Origin: Bacteroidales bacterium
Lineage (GTDB): Bacteria; Bacteroidota; Bacteroidia; Bacteroidales; GCA-2748055
Reading direction: 5' to 3'
DNA: 64,000 nucleotides
Assembly: GCA_020636775.1 (NCBI GenBank)
Contig: JACJXF010000013.1
Coordinates: 1-64,000, forward strand
A model generated the notes under the pieces. The model had not been told where the DNA came from, made no database searches, and saw nothing but the letters and a program-made list of their open reading frames with translations. The stretch's first letter is position 1. Each line of letters begins with the position of its first letter. The translations under genes were made by a program, and so were the position numbers. Positions 1 through 8,605 of the stretch are shown in pieces.

Positions 1-447
1 TTCAAATTCCCCGATGGGGCAATTTTCTGGATTTTTTTCATGGCATTTGATTTATAGTTATTCCGCCAGGGCGGAACCAGGAATTGGCACCTTTTCGTGT
101 CCGATAGGTTGCCAGAGGGTCATAGAGCCTGTTCTCTCGCCTCTTCTTTATAAACCTGCCCAATTAAGGGGGGTGATTTACAAGGGCAAATTAAGAGGGA
201 TTAATCCGAATTTCCAAATCTTTTTTGAAAAAAATATGTTTTTTGGCATGCGAATGATTTTAAATTGTTGAATATTAGGATGATGGAAGAGCCGGATAGG
301 GAAGGTCTTTTTTATAGGAAGGCATTCACACTTTACTGCATATCGATCGTCTCAGCCGTAACGACCGTAACGTTCGTAACGTTCGTAACGTACGTAACGA
401 CGTAACGACCGTAACGTCCTTCACGTCCCTAACGCCCCCTAGAGCCC
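1..447. other. Non-coding, repeat-rich intergenic stretch
   Basis: I see no convincing gene here. A plus-strand open frame at 14-271 has no recognisable family or signal peptide and a composition unlike its neighbours. The stretch holds a small perfect inverted repeat at 61-76, two imperfect copies of an AATTAAGnGGGnTnAT-like motif around 160-215, and from 356 onward a 9-bp tandem repeat that runs into the end of the next gene. It looks like decayed intergenic filler, although the window edge prevents ruling out the tail of a larger element. Confidence 0.5.
61..76. repeat. Small perfect inverted repeat (7 bp arms)
   Basis: TTCCGCC, two bases, then GGCGGAA: a perfect 7-bp palindrome with a 2-base centre. 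It could form a short hairpin, but no T-run follows on either strand, so I do not call a terminator. Confidence 0.5.
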
Positions 448-453
448 CTACAG
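356..453. repeat. Decayed 9-bp tandem repeat, about 11 units
   Basis: The unit is close to CCGTAACGN. Units start at 356, 365, 374, 383, 392, 401 (8 bp), 409, 418, 427, 436 and 445. The first seven are near identical and the last four drift (CCTTCACGT, CCCTAACGC, CCCCTAGAG, CCCCTACAG). The final units cover the stop codon (448-450) of the minus-strand gene ending at 448. No spacer/repeat alternation is present, so it is not a CRISPR array. Confidence 0.75.
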
Positions 454-2592
454 CCTCACACTAATCCCCGGTCCGATCAAAATAAACCATTTTCCTTCAT
501 TCAGCTTATAGCCGCCTCCCATATGAAGAGGGAAGGTTAGTTTTACATCCTTACGGGTAGGGTAGAGACTTCCGATAACAACAATACCCATATCTCTGGA
601 GACATTCGGATCACTGCTAAGGTTGAAGGCATTCAGTGCAAGGAATCCGGCACCGATTTTATAAGGCTTGTATTTACCAGGTCTCTCCTGGTCGTAAAAA
701 CTGAACTGGGCCATCATAGCCATAGATATTCCACCAAAGTTCTGGTACTGGCTTCCGCTGCTGTTTTTATCGAATGTGTTAATTAAAAGTCCCGCCGGGA
801 AAGAAACATCAATATCAAATTTTGTTTGTTTCTGAACGTACAATTCAAGCTCTTTTTTAAAGGGAGTACTGCTGTATTTTTCCTGCTTGTCTTCAATACT
901 GAGTTCTATCTTGGCCCAATCCTCCAGATCGTAGGACTTTTTCCTTAGGTATTTATTCAGACTGATGGCAGTAGTTGTTTCATCCTTTCTGTCATAAAAG
1001 GATGCCCTCGGTGATTTCTCACCCGGAACCACAACAATGTTATCAATATCCCTTAGTTCAATAAGTTCAGCATTCCTGCCTGTAATTTTAACCGACATCT
1101 TCAGATATTGCTTACCAAACAATTTTTCCGGAGTATCGATTTTATTACGGTCGAAGTCAATGACGATATCCCGGATAGTTTTGGGCGACATGATGAGTCC
1201 TTTTATCTGCGCAAGATTCATATCCCCTGCTCCATAATTTAAAGTAATGAAATCAAACTCCCGAGGATCCTGGAATTCCTTAATATTTAGGGAATATCCT
1301 GTTGGATTCCCGTTATTGAAAAGTCCAAGTGACCTTTTGTTAACCGATATTGGAATTTTTAATTTGTAATTAGCAATATTTTCATTCCTGAGGGTTGTAT
1401 CCGGTGAAATATCTTCGGCATCCTCAAAGCGGAAATGTGCCTTATTCAGTGATTCCCCTTCAATTTTAACATCTACAGTTTCACCGGGGTAAACATTTAA
1501 ATTTGATGACCAATCCATTCCCTGGTGAAGCAAGGAAATTTTGGAGATCTGAGTTTTAGGCGTAATGCTGAAATTGGTAATGTATTTTGCCCTGTCCCCA
1601 TCCTTGATAAACAGGTATCCTTCCGATTCGCGATGGTAATTATAAACACGCAGAATGCAAAGTACCCGGTTATTGCTAAGTGGATTTTTGGTAAAAAGTT
1701 CCGCAATCAGACCGCCTCCGGGCTCTTCCTGGTTTTCTATTCTATAGGTCTTTTGCATTTCAAGCCCCGGGGCATTATCAAGCTGAATCTCCACTCCGTC
1801 TTTCTTCCCGTTTTCGTCCAGGGTAATATCGTTACGGTCAATATTCACAAACCTTAGCCGGCTTTGCTTAACCCAAAATGTTTGTTGAATAGCAGGTAAT
1901 TTGTAACTTATTTTTCCCAGGGAATCAAGAAAAGGCCGGAAAGTTTCAAGCTGAAAGCTAAATGATTTCTGTCCAAGTGCCTTTGGTATTACATGGAGTC
2001 TCAGCTGGTCGAAACGTGATGATACCCTGTAGTCTATATCATTGTTGGTCTGCCAGTTATTAATGGTTTTAACATTGTCGATATTATCTGTTACCAGCTC
2101 AAAGATCTTTTCTTCCCCGATAAACAGTTCTTCCCCGGAAGGGAAAAAATATACATGGCTTTGTGTAAAAGGAAAAAGGTTGACTTCGTGAATCTGGGTG
2201 CTGTCGGACAAAGTATTCCAGGTAAATCTGAATTTCAGGAATTCAGTCTTACTCAGGTCATGAAACTGCACCTTAAACTGATACTCACCTTCGGCAGTTC
2301 GCAGCAGGGAGTCGATTACGTCGAAATCACCGGAAGGCAATAAATTTAATATCCCTTTTTTTGAAGGTTCCGATAATAACAGATTAACCTCGCATACTTC
2401 GCTGGAACTGTTGTATTCAAAATATAGTTTTTTTTCATTGCCCGAAAGAATAGAGTTTTTTTGCATGGAAAAACTCAGTGTATCCAGATGAAGGATTACA
2501 TCTTTGAAAAATTTTTCATGATTGTTCTGACTGAATCCTTTTGTTACAACTGCGCAGGCAAGTATTAGGGAAATGATAATTCCTTTCTTCAT
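448..2592 (-). CDS. Secreted protein of unknown function, 714 aa
   Basis: I do not recognise this family. The N-terminus (about residues 1-21, ending GFSQ) is a typical Sec signal peptide, so the protein is exported. The body is rich in beta-prone stretches. The last roughly 120 residues have alternating hydrophobic strands with glycines (for example FGGISMAMMAQFSFYD and HMGGGYKLNEG), as in small outer-membrane barrel or surface beta-sandwich proteins. There is no lipobox, no visible T9SS sorting tail and no catalytic motif. It is monocistronic and divergent from the acyl-CoA synthetase. A perfect TAnnTTTG element lies 23-30 bp upstream of the ATG. Its 3' end is overrun by a 9-bp tandem repeat, so the last residues may be recently altered. 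Confidence 0.8.
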   Translation of the reverse strand: MKKGIIISLILACAVVTKGFSQNNHEKFFKDVILHLDTLSFSMQKNSILSGNEKKLYFEYNSSSEVCEVNLLLSEPSKKGILNLLPSGDFDVIDSLLRTAEGEYQFKVQFHDLSKTEFLKFRFTWNTLSDSTQIHEVNLFPFTQSHVYFFPSGEELFIGEEKIFELVTDNIDNVKTINNWQTNNDIDYRVSSRFDQLRLHVIPKALGQKSFSFQLETFRPFLDSLGKISYKLPAIQQTFWVKQSRLRFVNIDRNDITLDENGKKDGVEIQLDNAPGLEMQKTYRIENQEEPGGGLIAELFTKNPLSNNRVLCILRVYNYHRESEGYLFIKDGDRAKYITNFSITPKTQISKISLLHQGMDWSSNLNVYPGETVDVKIEGESLNKAHFRFEDAEDISPDTTLRNENIANYKLKIPISVNKRSLGLFNNGNPTGYSLNIKEFQDPREFDFITLNYGAGDMNLAQIKGLIMSPKTIRDIVIDFDRNKIDTPEKLFGKQYLKMSVKITGRNAELIELRDIDNIVVVPGEKSPRASFYDRKDETTTAISLNKYLRKKSYDLEDWAKIELSIEDKQEKYSSTPFKKELELYVQKQTKFDIDVSFPAGLLINTFDKNSSGSQYQNFGGISMAMMAQFSFYDQERPGKYKPYKIGAGFLALNAFNLSSDPNVSRDMGIVVIGSLYPTRKDVKLTFPLHMGGGYKLNEGKWFILIGPGISVRL

Positions 2593-2614
2593 TTTATTTT
2601 CATGGATTAAACTG

Positions 2615-2622
2615 CAAATGTA
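2615..2622 (-). promoter_or_regulatory. Putative Bacteroidota -7 element for the secreted protein gene
   Basis: Read on the minus strand this is TACATTTG, a perfect match to the Bacteroidota TAnnTTTG -7 consensus, ending 23 bp upstream of the ATG at 2592. A TTG lies 26 bp further upstream, somewhat wider than the usual 19-21 bp spacing. Confidence 0.4.
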
Positions 2623-2803
2623 AGGTCCTGAAGGAAATATTATTGCAGCAAGATATTAATTTGTTTTAACAAAATTTCAGCCTGTGAGTTGAAGGATTCT
2701 GAAAAGTCTTTTTATTCCTTTATTTTAGAGGGAATTGTATAACAGCGAATATGCTTAAGGACAGCATTGATAAATATCCGAAAGAATTATTGTCAGGGTT
2801 TTG

Positions 2804-2811
2804 TAGATTTG
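2804..2811 (+). promoter_or_regulatory. Putative Bacteroidota -7 element for the acyl-CoA synthetase gene
   Basis: TAGATTTG matches TAnnTTTG exactly and ends 15 bp before the ATG at 2827. No good -33 TTTG is seen at 19-21 bp. Its position inside the possible TTG-initiated extension argues that translation starts at 2827. Confidence 0.4.
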
Positions 2812-2826
2812 AATAAATTTTGGAGT

Positions 2827-4890
2827 ATGACAGGAATCGTAACGAACCAGCTTATAAATCCCCGTTCCATAGCGGTTATTGGAGGATCAAACAATATTCA
2901 CAAACCGGGTGGAAAACTCTTAAAGAATCTTCTCGATGGCAGTTTTTCGGGCCAGCTTTATGTTGTAAACCCCAAAGAAGTGGAAGTACAGGGCTTGCGA
3001 TCCTATCAATCGGCAGAAGATCTTCCAGAGACAGATCTGGCTATCATGTCGATTCCTGCAGGTCTTTGTCTTGAAACAGTAAAAATCCTTTGCGACAAAA
3101 AGCAGACAAAGGCGTTCATAATTATTTCAGCGGGTTTTGGAGAAGAAAGTGAAGAGGGGAAAAAACTGGAAAACGAAATCGGCCGGTATATTAGCAGTGC
3201 AGGTGCCTCTTTAATTGGACCCAACTGCATTGGTGTTATGACGCCTTACTACCAGGGAGTGTTCACCTTACCCATACCAAAATTATCTCCGGATGGATGC
3301 GATTTTGTAAGTGGAAGTGGTGCTACAGCTGTGTTTATTATGGAATCAGGTATTCCGAAAGGGCTTAAATTTGCATCCGTTTTTTCTGTGGGAAACAGCA
3401 GCCTTCTTGGAGTGGAGGATATCCTTGAATATCTGGATAACAGTTTCGATATAAAAACAAGTTCCCGCATTAAATTGCTGTACATCGAGAATTTGCAGAA
3501 TCCTGCAAAACTCTTAAAACATGCTTCCTCACTCATTCAAAAAGGCTGCCGTATTGCGGCCATAAAGGCAGGATCTTCCGAAGCCGGCAGCAGGGCTGCA
3601 TCATCCCACACCGGAGCCATGGCCAGTTCCGATATGGCAGTTGAGGCACTATTTAAAAAAGCAGGGATAGTCCGTTGCAACGGACGCGAGGAACTTACTA
3701 CAGTAGCTTCGGTATTTATGCATCCCGTAATGAGGGGCAAACGTATGGCCATAATTACCCATGCAGGGGGACCGGCAGTTATGCTCACTGATGTACTGTC
3801 GGCAGGAGGTTTCACGATTCCTAAACTCGAAGGACCGGTGGCTGAAGAATTGTTACTGAAATTATTTCCCGGCTCATCCGTTGCCAACCCGATTGATATA
3901 CTGGCCACCGGGACTGCAGAACAGCTTGGAACCGTTATTGACTATTGCGAAAATAAATTTGATGCCATTGAAGGCATGGTGGTCATCTATGGTACACCCG
4001 GACTCTCAGAAGTATATGATGCCTATGAAGTGCTGGACGAAAAAATGCAGCATTCCGGAAAACCCATTTTCCCCGTCCTTCCTTCGATCACGACTGCTGC
4101 CGGTGAGGTGGCTGATTTTCTTTCCAAAGGTCGCATTAACTTTCCCGATGAAGTGCTGCTGGGTAATGCACTCAATAAGGTTTACAATACTGACACACCG
4201 GCCGGAACAGAAAAACCGGCAGCAATAAATTCCGGCGAAATAAGAACTATAATCGGACATTCTCCTGATGGCTATTTGCCGGAAAATATTATTAAATCCC
4301 TTTTCCAGGCTTCAGGGATTCAGGGAGCAGGTGGAGGAACTGCAAGGGACATAGGCGCCTTGAAAAAGATCTCAGAAGAAACAGGCTATCCCTTAGTTAT
4401 GAAGGTGGTTGGACCCTTGCATAAATCGGATGTGGGTGGAGTGAGTCTGAATATTAACTCCGAAGAAAAACTTCTGCAGGAATTCAACAGGATGCAGAAA
4501 ATAAGAGATTACCAGGGAGTATTAATTCAACCCATGCTTTCGGGAACCGAATTATTTATAGGTGCCAGTTATGAACCCAAATTCGGACATTTGATTTTTT
4601 GCGGACTGGGCGGGATTTATGTGGAATTAATCAGGGATGTTGCCTGCCGTCTTGCACCACTTTCCCGGCCGGAGGCAAAAGATATGCTGAGATCCCTGAA
4701 ATCCTATAAAATTTTTCAGGGTGCCCGCGGACAAAAAGGTATTAATGAAGAAGAATTTATAGATATATTACTTAAGCTATCTGCTCTGCTGGAAATTGCT
4801 CCTGAAATCAGGGAAATTGATATGAATCCCCTGATTGCCAAAGACGATAAGTTTTATGCAGTGGACGCAAGGATTAGGATTGAGAAATAA
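2827..4890 (+). CDS. Acyl-CoA/acetate-CoA ligase (ADP-forming), fused alpha-beta subunits
   Basis: Converts acyl-CoA, ADP and phosphate to the free acid, CoA and ATP by substrate-level phosphorylation in the cytoplasm. The 687-aa protein has the alpha part first: a CoA-binding Rossmann fold starting NPRSIAVIGGSNN, then the succinyl-CoA-ligase-like region with SSHTGAMA carrying the phosphorylated histidine (about His261). An ATP-grasp beta part fills the last roughly 230 residues, with the typical YPLVMKVVGPLHKSDVGGV run. The natural fusion of acdA and acdB is common in bacteria. The frame extends to a TTG at 2767, but the ATG at 2827 matches the family N-terminus and follows a -7 element. It probably acts with the 2-oxoacid:ferredoxin oxidoreductase encoded downstream. 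Substrate (acetyl-, isobutyryl- or arylacetyl-CoA) cannot be read from sequence. Confidence 0.92.
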   Translation: MTGIVTNQLINPRSIAVIGGSNNIHKPGGKLLKNLLDGSFSGQLYVVNPKEVEVQGLRSYQSAEDLPETDLAIMSIPAGLCLETVKILCDKKQTKAFIIISAGFGEESEEGKKLENEIGRYISSAGASLIGPNCIGVMTPYYQGVFTLPIPKLSPDGCDFVSGSGATAVFIMESGIPKGLKFASVFSVGNSSLLGVEDILEYLDNSFDIKTSSRIKLLYIENLQNPAKLLKHASSLIQKGCRIAAIKAGSSEAGSRAASSHTGAMASSDMAVEALFKKAGIVRCNGREELTTVASVFMHPVMRGKRMAIITHAGGPAVMLTDVLSAGGFTIPKLEGPVAEELLLKLFPGSSVANPIDILATGTAEQLGTVIDYCENKFDAIEGMVVIYGTPGLSEVYDAYEVLDEKMQHSGKPIFPVLPSITTAAGEVADFLSKGRINFPDEVLLGNALNKVYNTDTPAGTEKPAAINSGEIRTIIGHSPDGYLPENIIKSLFQASGIQGAGGGTARDIGALKKISEETGYPLVMKVVGPLHKSDVGGVSLNINSEEKLLQEFNRMQKIRDYQGVLIQPMLSGTELFIGASYEPKFGHLIFCGLGGIYVELIRDVACRLAPLSRPEAKDMLRSLKSYKIFQGARGQKGINEEEFIDILLKLSALLEIAPEIREIDMNPLIAKDDKFYAVDARIRIEK

Positions 4891-5020
4891 TTCCTGTGTA
4901 TAATCCTGGTTTATCGTTTTTTTTCTTTTTAAGGAGAGAGATCAGTTTCAAATATAAATCGAATGAATTTTTCGGCAATTGAAAAAGACTTAAATTGCTT
5001 CTGAACATAAGTAGAAAATT

Positions 5021-6001
5021 ATGGAAAAAAGAAAATTGGGAAGTCAGGGCCTTGAGGTTTCTGCTCTCGGTCTGGGATGTATGGGAATGAGTTTTGGCTA
5101 TGGTGTTGTTGAAGATAAAAAGGAAATGATTAAACTCATCCACCTGGCTATTGAAAAGGGTATAACTTTTTTTGATACGGCTGAGGTTTATGGTCCATTT
5201 ATCAATGAGGAGCTTGTTGGGGAAGCCCTGAAGCCATTCAGAACCAAGGTGAAGATTGCGACTAAATTTGGATTTAATACCAGGGGAGGAGGTGGATTAA
5301 ACAGCCGGCCAGAGAATATCCGGAGTGTTGCAGAGGCATCACTTAAGCGCTTACAGGTGGAGGTGATTGACCTTTTTTATCAGCACCGTGTGGATCCGGA
5401 AGTTCCAATGGAAGATGTTGCTGGTACTGTGGGTGATCTTATTAAGGAAGGAAAAGTAAAGTATTTTGGTTTATCGGAAGCGGGAGTCAAAAATATTCGT
5501 CGTGCTCATGCTGTCCAGCCAGTGTCGGCTCTTCAAAGTGAATATTCACTTTGGTGGAGAGAGCCTGAAGAAGCCATAATTCCAACTCTGGAAGAATTGG
5601 GGATCGGCTTTGTTCCATTTAGTCCGCTGGGCAAAGGTTTTCTCACGGGACAAATAAATGAAAATACTACATTCGACAGCAAGGATTTTCGCAGCACTGT
5701 TCCCCGCCTTTCGGCTGAGAATATCAGAAAAAACCTGGTATTTGTGGATTTTATACGGAAGATTGCCGAACGTAAAAATGCCACACCTGCTCAAATAGCT
5801 CTGGCATGGTTACTGGCTCAAAAACCCTGGATAGTGCCCATTCCGGGAACAACGAAAACCCACCGACTTCTTGAAAATATTGACTCGACCGCTGTTGAAT
5901 TCAGTAAGGATGAATTGCAGGATATTGAAGCGGAAGCCTCAAAAATTAAATCCAGTGGCGATCGATACTCTGAGGGCTCAGCCAAGATGATCGACCGGTA
6001 A
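5021..6001 (+). CDS. Aldo/keto reductase, 326 aa
   Basis: NAD(P)H-dependent reductase of aldehydes or ketones with a cytoplasmic TIM-barrel fold. The full catalytic tetrad is visible: Asp52 and Tyr57 in FFDTAEVYG, Lys82 in IATKFG and His122 in YQHRVD. The N-terminal LGSQGLEVSALGLGCMGMS and C-terminal PIPGTTK are typical of the YajO/AKR13-like branch. Length is normal for the family. It is a single gene between the acyl-CoA synthetase and an Mpv17-like gene on the same strand. Substrate is unknown; reduction of a fermentation aldehyde is possible but not shown by the sequence. Confidence 0.93.
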   Translation: MEKRKLGSQGLEVSALGLGCMGMSFGYGVVEDKKEMIKLIHLAIEKGITFFDTAEVYGPFINEELVGEALKPFRTKVKIATKFGFNTRGGGGLNSRPENIRSVAEASLKRLQVEVIDLFYQHRVDPEVPMEDVAGTVGDLIKEGKVKYFGLSEAGVKNIRRAHAVQPVSALQSEYSLWWREPEEAIIPTLEELGIGFVPFSPLGKGFLTGQINENTTFDSKDFRSTVPRLSAENIRKNLVFVDFIRKIAERKNATPAQIALAWLLAQKPWIVPIPGTTKTHRLLENIDSTAVEFSKDELQDIEAEASKIKSSGDRYSEGSAKMIDR

Positions 6002-6090
6002 TGAAAATATATTGATATCTCTCTGCTCATTTGCAAGAAAGTAATCGCATCTAGCTATATCTTTAATGCGAATTATTTTTCAATCCTGCT

Positions 6091-6780
6091 ATGAAAACAA
6101 AAGATATACTGTTTGCATCTGCCGCCTTTTGCCTCTTTCTGCCTTTTTTCCTTTTTCCTGACCTGTTAAACTTCTATAAGCAGTTTAATGCCGCACACGG
6201 GATGCTGATGAGTTTTATTAAATTCTCCATCCTGGCAACCATGGGTGAATCAATAGGCCTTCGCATCCGTTCGGGAAGGTACAATGCGAAAGGATTTGGG
6301 ATTATTCCAAGAGCCATTGTCTGGGGATTCCTGGGAATGTCGGTAAAGATTGCCTTTATTATTTTCGGAGCAGGAGCTCCTGCCTTTCTCGAATATATGG
6401 GGATGGATAACGCCACAGGCATAATCAAGGGACCTCTGAATCCCTCTAAACTCCTGGTTTCCTTTACAATTTCAACAAGTCTTAACCTGTTTTATGCCCC
6501 GGTGCTAATGACATTTCATAAGATTACTGATATCCATATCAGTTCAACCGGGGGAACCCTGAAAGGACTTTTCACTCCCATTAAATTTGCCGAAATATTT
6601 CCTGCGATTGACTGGAAGCTTCAATGGGATTTTATTTTCAAGAAGACGATTCCCTTATTCTGGATTCCCATGCAGACTATCAATTTCCTATTTCCCCCTG
6701 AATACCAGATACTTTTTGCTGCCTTACTGGGCATTGCCCTTGGTGTTCTGCTTGCCCTAGCCAGCCAGTCAAAGGCCTAA
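6091..6780 (+). CDS. Mpv17/PMP22-like integral membrane protein
   Basis: A 229-aa protein with about five hydrophobic segments. The C-terminal part, from Phe190, reads FWIPMQTINFLFPPEYQ and then a long hydrophobic helix. This follows the eukaryotic Mpv17/PMP22 signature (W-x-P-x-Q-x-x-N-F, then P and R/Q, then a last helix). Bacterial members are found in Bacteroidota and their role is unknown; Mpv17 itself is proposed to be a channel in the inner mitochondrial membrane. The expected conserved Arg after the PPEY run is Gln here. The gene is alone on its strand, with 89 bp before it and 95 bp after. A weak promoter (TTTG at 6030, TATCTTTA at 6058) can be seen. The family call rests on motif memory only. 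Confidence 0.6.
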   Translation: MKTKDILFASAAFCLFLPFFLFPDLLNFYKQFNAAHGMLMSFIKFSILATMGESIGLRIRSGRYNAKGFGIIPRAIVWGFLGMSVKIAFIIFGAGAPAFLEYMGMDNATGIIKGPLNPSKLLVSFTISTSLNLFYAPVLMTFHKITDIHISSTGGTLKGLFTPIKFAEIFPAIDWKLQWDFIFKKTIPLFWIPMQTINFLFPPEYQILFAALLGIALGVLLALASQSKA

Positions 6781-6875
6781 CTGCCGCAAAACATAAAAGG
6801 AATTGACTAAAGCTTTTTAATATCATATTTATTTCATTGAAATTCTTTTAACATTGGGTATTAATTTTATTCGAT

Positions 6876-8195
6876 ATGCAAAAGACTATTATTGACCCTT
6901 CGGTTGTAAAGAATATCATCAAAGAAGTAGGCATAGAACATGTGGGAAAGGCATCTATTCGTGAGCTGGTAAGAGTGGTAAACCTTATCGAGCAGAAAAC
7001 AGGAATTAAATTTGTCCGCATGGAGATGGGCGTTCCCGGACTTAAACCCTCAGAAATAGGAGTGAATGCTGAAATAGAAGCATTAAAGAGGGGAGTAGCA
7101 TCGCAATACCCTATGATTGAAGGGATAGAACCCCTTAAATATGAGATATCCCGTTTTTGTAAGTTATTTCTGGATATTGATGTTAAGCCCGAAACCTGCA
7201 TTCCTACAGTTGGTTCCATGATGGGGGCGATGGCATGTTTCATGGTTGCGAACCGCACCGACCACAACAAGAAAGGCACCCTTTTTATCGATCCGGGCTT
7301 TCCGGTTCAGAAGCAGCAGTGCCATGTGCTTGGACATGAATATAAATCCTTTGATGTTTATAATTTCCGGGGAGAAAAACTCAGGGAAAAACTGGAATCT
7401 TATCTCCGCGATGGTGAAACATCCACACTCTTATACTCCAATCCGAATAATCCCTCCTGGATTAATTTTACGGAGGAAGAACTGCGGATTATTGGAGAAA
7501 TGTCGAAGAAATATGACGTTACCATTATTGAGGACCTTGCGTATTTTGGGATGGATTTCAGAACTGATAAATCCATTCCCGGTGTACCTCCCTTTCAGCC
7601 TACTGTTGCAAAATACACCGATAATTATATTCTGCTCATATCGAGCAGTAAAGCCTTTAGTTATGCAGGTCAAAGGGTAGGTATGATGGTTGTTTCCGAT
7701 ACCCTGTTTAACCGACGCTATCCTGATTTAAAGCGATATTATGCTACCGATCGTTTTGGGTATTCCATGATTTACGGGGCAATTTATGCTCTGTCTTCCG
7801 GTACATCGCACTCTGCCCAATATGGTCTTGCTGCCATGCTTAAGGCGGCAAATGACGGAGATTTTAATTTTGTTAAGGAAGTGAGGGAGTATGGTGAAAA
7901 GGCGAAGATTATGAAGGATCTTTTTACCTCAAATGGATTTCAGATTGTGTACGACTACGATATGGATGTACCCATAGCTGATGGATTTTATTTTACCATT
8001 TCATACCCGGGGTTTTCGGGAGTTGACCTGGTTGAGGAATTGCTTTACTATGGGATTTCCGCCATTTCCCTTGATATAACCGGAAGTGAACGTTCGGAAG
8101 GATTGCGCGCATGTGTTTCCCACGTGCCCAGAGAACAGTTTCCGGAACTTGAAGCCAGATTGAACCGTTTTAAAGAAAGTCATTTTGTAAATTAG
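6876..8195 (+). CDS. PLP-dependent aminotransferase, class I/II, 439 aa
   Basis: Fold-type I aminotransferase acting on an amino acid and a 2-oxoacid in the cytoplasm. Visible features: an N-terminal substrate loop (MGVPGL), YSNPNNPS for the conserved NPxNP region, IEDLAYFGMD for the cofactor-ring Asp, and SSSKAFSYAGQRVG with the Schiff-base Lys at about 259. GSERSEGLRACVS near the end supplies the carboxylate-binding Arg. It lies 164 bp upstream of the four-gene 2-oxoacid:ferredoxin oxidoreductase on the same strand, which suggests that it makes the 2-oxoacid that enzyme oxidises. The amino acid used (branched-chain, aromatic or other) cannot be told from sequence. Confidence 0.9.
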   Translation: MQKTIIDPSVVKNIIKEVGIEHVGKASIRELVRVVNLIEQKTGIKFVRMEMGVPGLKPSEIGVNAEIEALKRGVASQYPMIEGIEPLKYEISRFCKLFLDIDVKPETCIPTVGSMMGAMACFMVANRTDHNKKGTLFIDPGFPVQKQQCHVLGHEYKSFDVYNFRGEKLREKLESYLRDGETSTLLYSNPNNPSWINFTEEELRIIGEMSKKYDVTIIEDLAYFGMDFRTDKSIPGVPPFQPTVAKYTDNYILLISSSKAFSYAGQRVGMMVVSDTLFNRRYPDLKRYYATDRFGYSMIYGAIYALSSGTSHSAQYGLAAMLKAANDGDFNFVKEVREYGEKAKIMKDLFTSNGFQIVYDYDMDVPIADGFYFTISYPGFSGVDLVEELLYYGISAISLDITGSERSEGLRACVSHVPREQFPELEARLNRFKESHFVN

Positions 8196-8359
8196 ACTCT
8201 TTCTAAACAGAATGTAACTTTCATAATATCAATGCTTACGATAATTAATTTTTAAGCTTTGAAAAAGTCTGTTATTTATCATTGTCTGCCCGGGCACGGT
8301 TTCAAAACAGAATTAGTATTTTTAGAAAAAATTATTCCACATATTTAATACAGTTTGTA

Positions 8360-8587
8360 ATGGCAAAAGCTATTGGTGCAATTGTTGTTGACACGGAAAA
8401 ATGTAAGGGTTGTGAAGTCTGCGTTGTAAACTGTCCCACAAATGTCATACGCCTTACACGGGAAGTTAATGGTAAAGGATATCATTATGCTTATATGGAA
8501 ATACCCGAAGCCTGCATTGGATGTTCAAATTGTGCAGTTGTTTGCCCCGACGGGGTAATAAGCGTATACCAGCTAAAAGTTAAATAA
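8360..8587 (+). CDS. 2-Oxoacid:ferredoxin oxidoreductase, ferredoxin-like (delta) subunit
   Basis: A 75-aa protein with two complete 4Fe-4S motifs, CKGCEVCVVNCP and CIGCSNCAVVCP (each C-x2-C-x2-C-x3-CP). It carries electrons from the TPP site of the enzyme complex to free ferredoxin. The frame is open back to 8282, but the ATG at 8360 gives the normal short subunit beginning MAKAIGAIVVD, so I use it. It is the first gene of a tight four-gene operon (18 bp to the alpha subunit), the order usual for Kor/Vor-type complexes in Bacteroidota. Confidence 0.93.
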   Translation: MAKAIGAIVVDTEKCKGCEVCVVNCPTNVIRLTREVNGKGYHYAYMEIPEACIGCSNCAVVCPDGVISVYQLKVK

Positions 8588-8605
8588 GACTAACATCATA
8601 TTGTA

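Noticed and set aside
14..271. 85-codon plus-strand open frame at the left edge
   Set aside because: No family, signal peptide or promoter, and it runs through inverted and direct repeats. Its protein composition is unlike the neighbouring genes.
356..453. CRISPR-like array
   Set aside because: Units are contiguous 9-mers without spacers, and no cas gene is present. The other tandem repeats at 13.7, 26.2 and 35.3 kb are rejected for the same reason.
2767..2826. TTG-initiated N-terminal extension of the acyl-CoA ligase
   Set aside because: The extra 20 residues do not match the family N-terminus and a perfect -7 element lies inside them; the ATG at 2827 is more likely.
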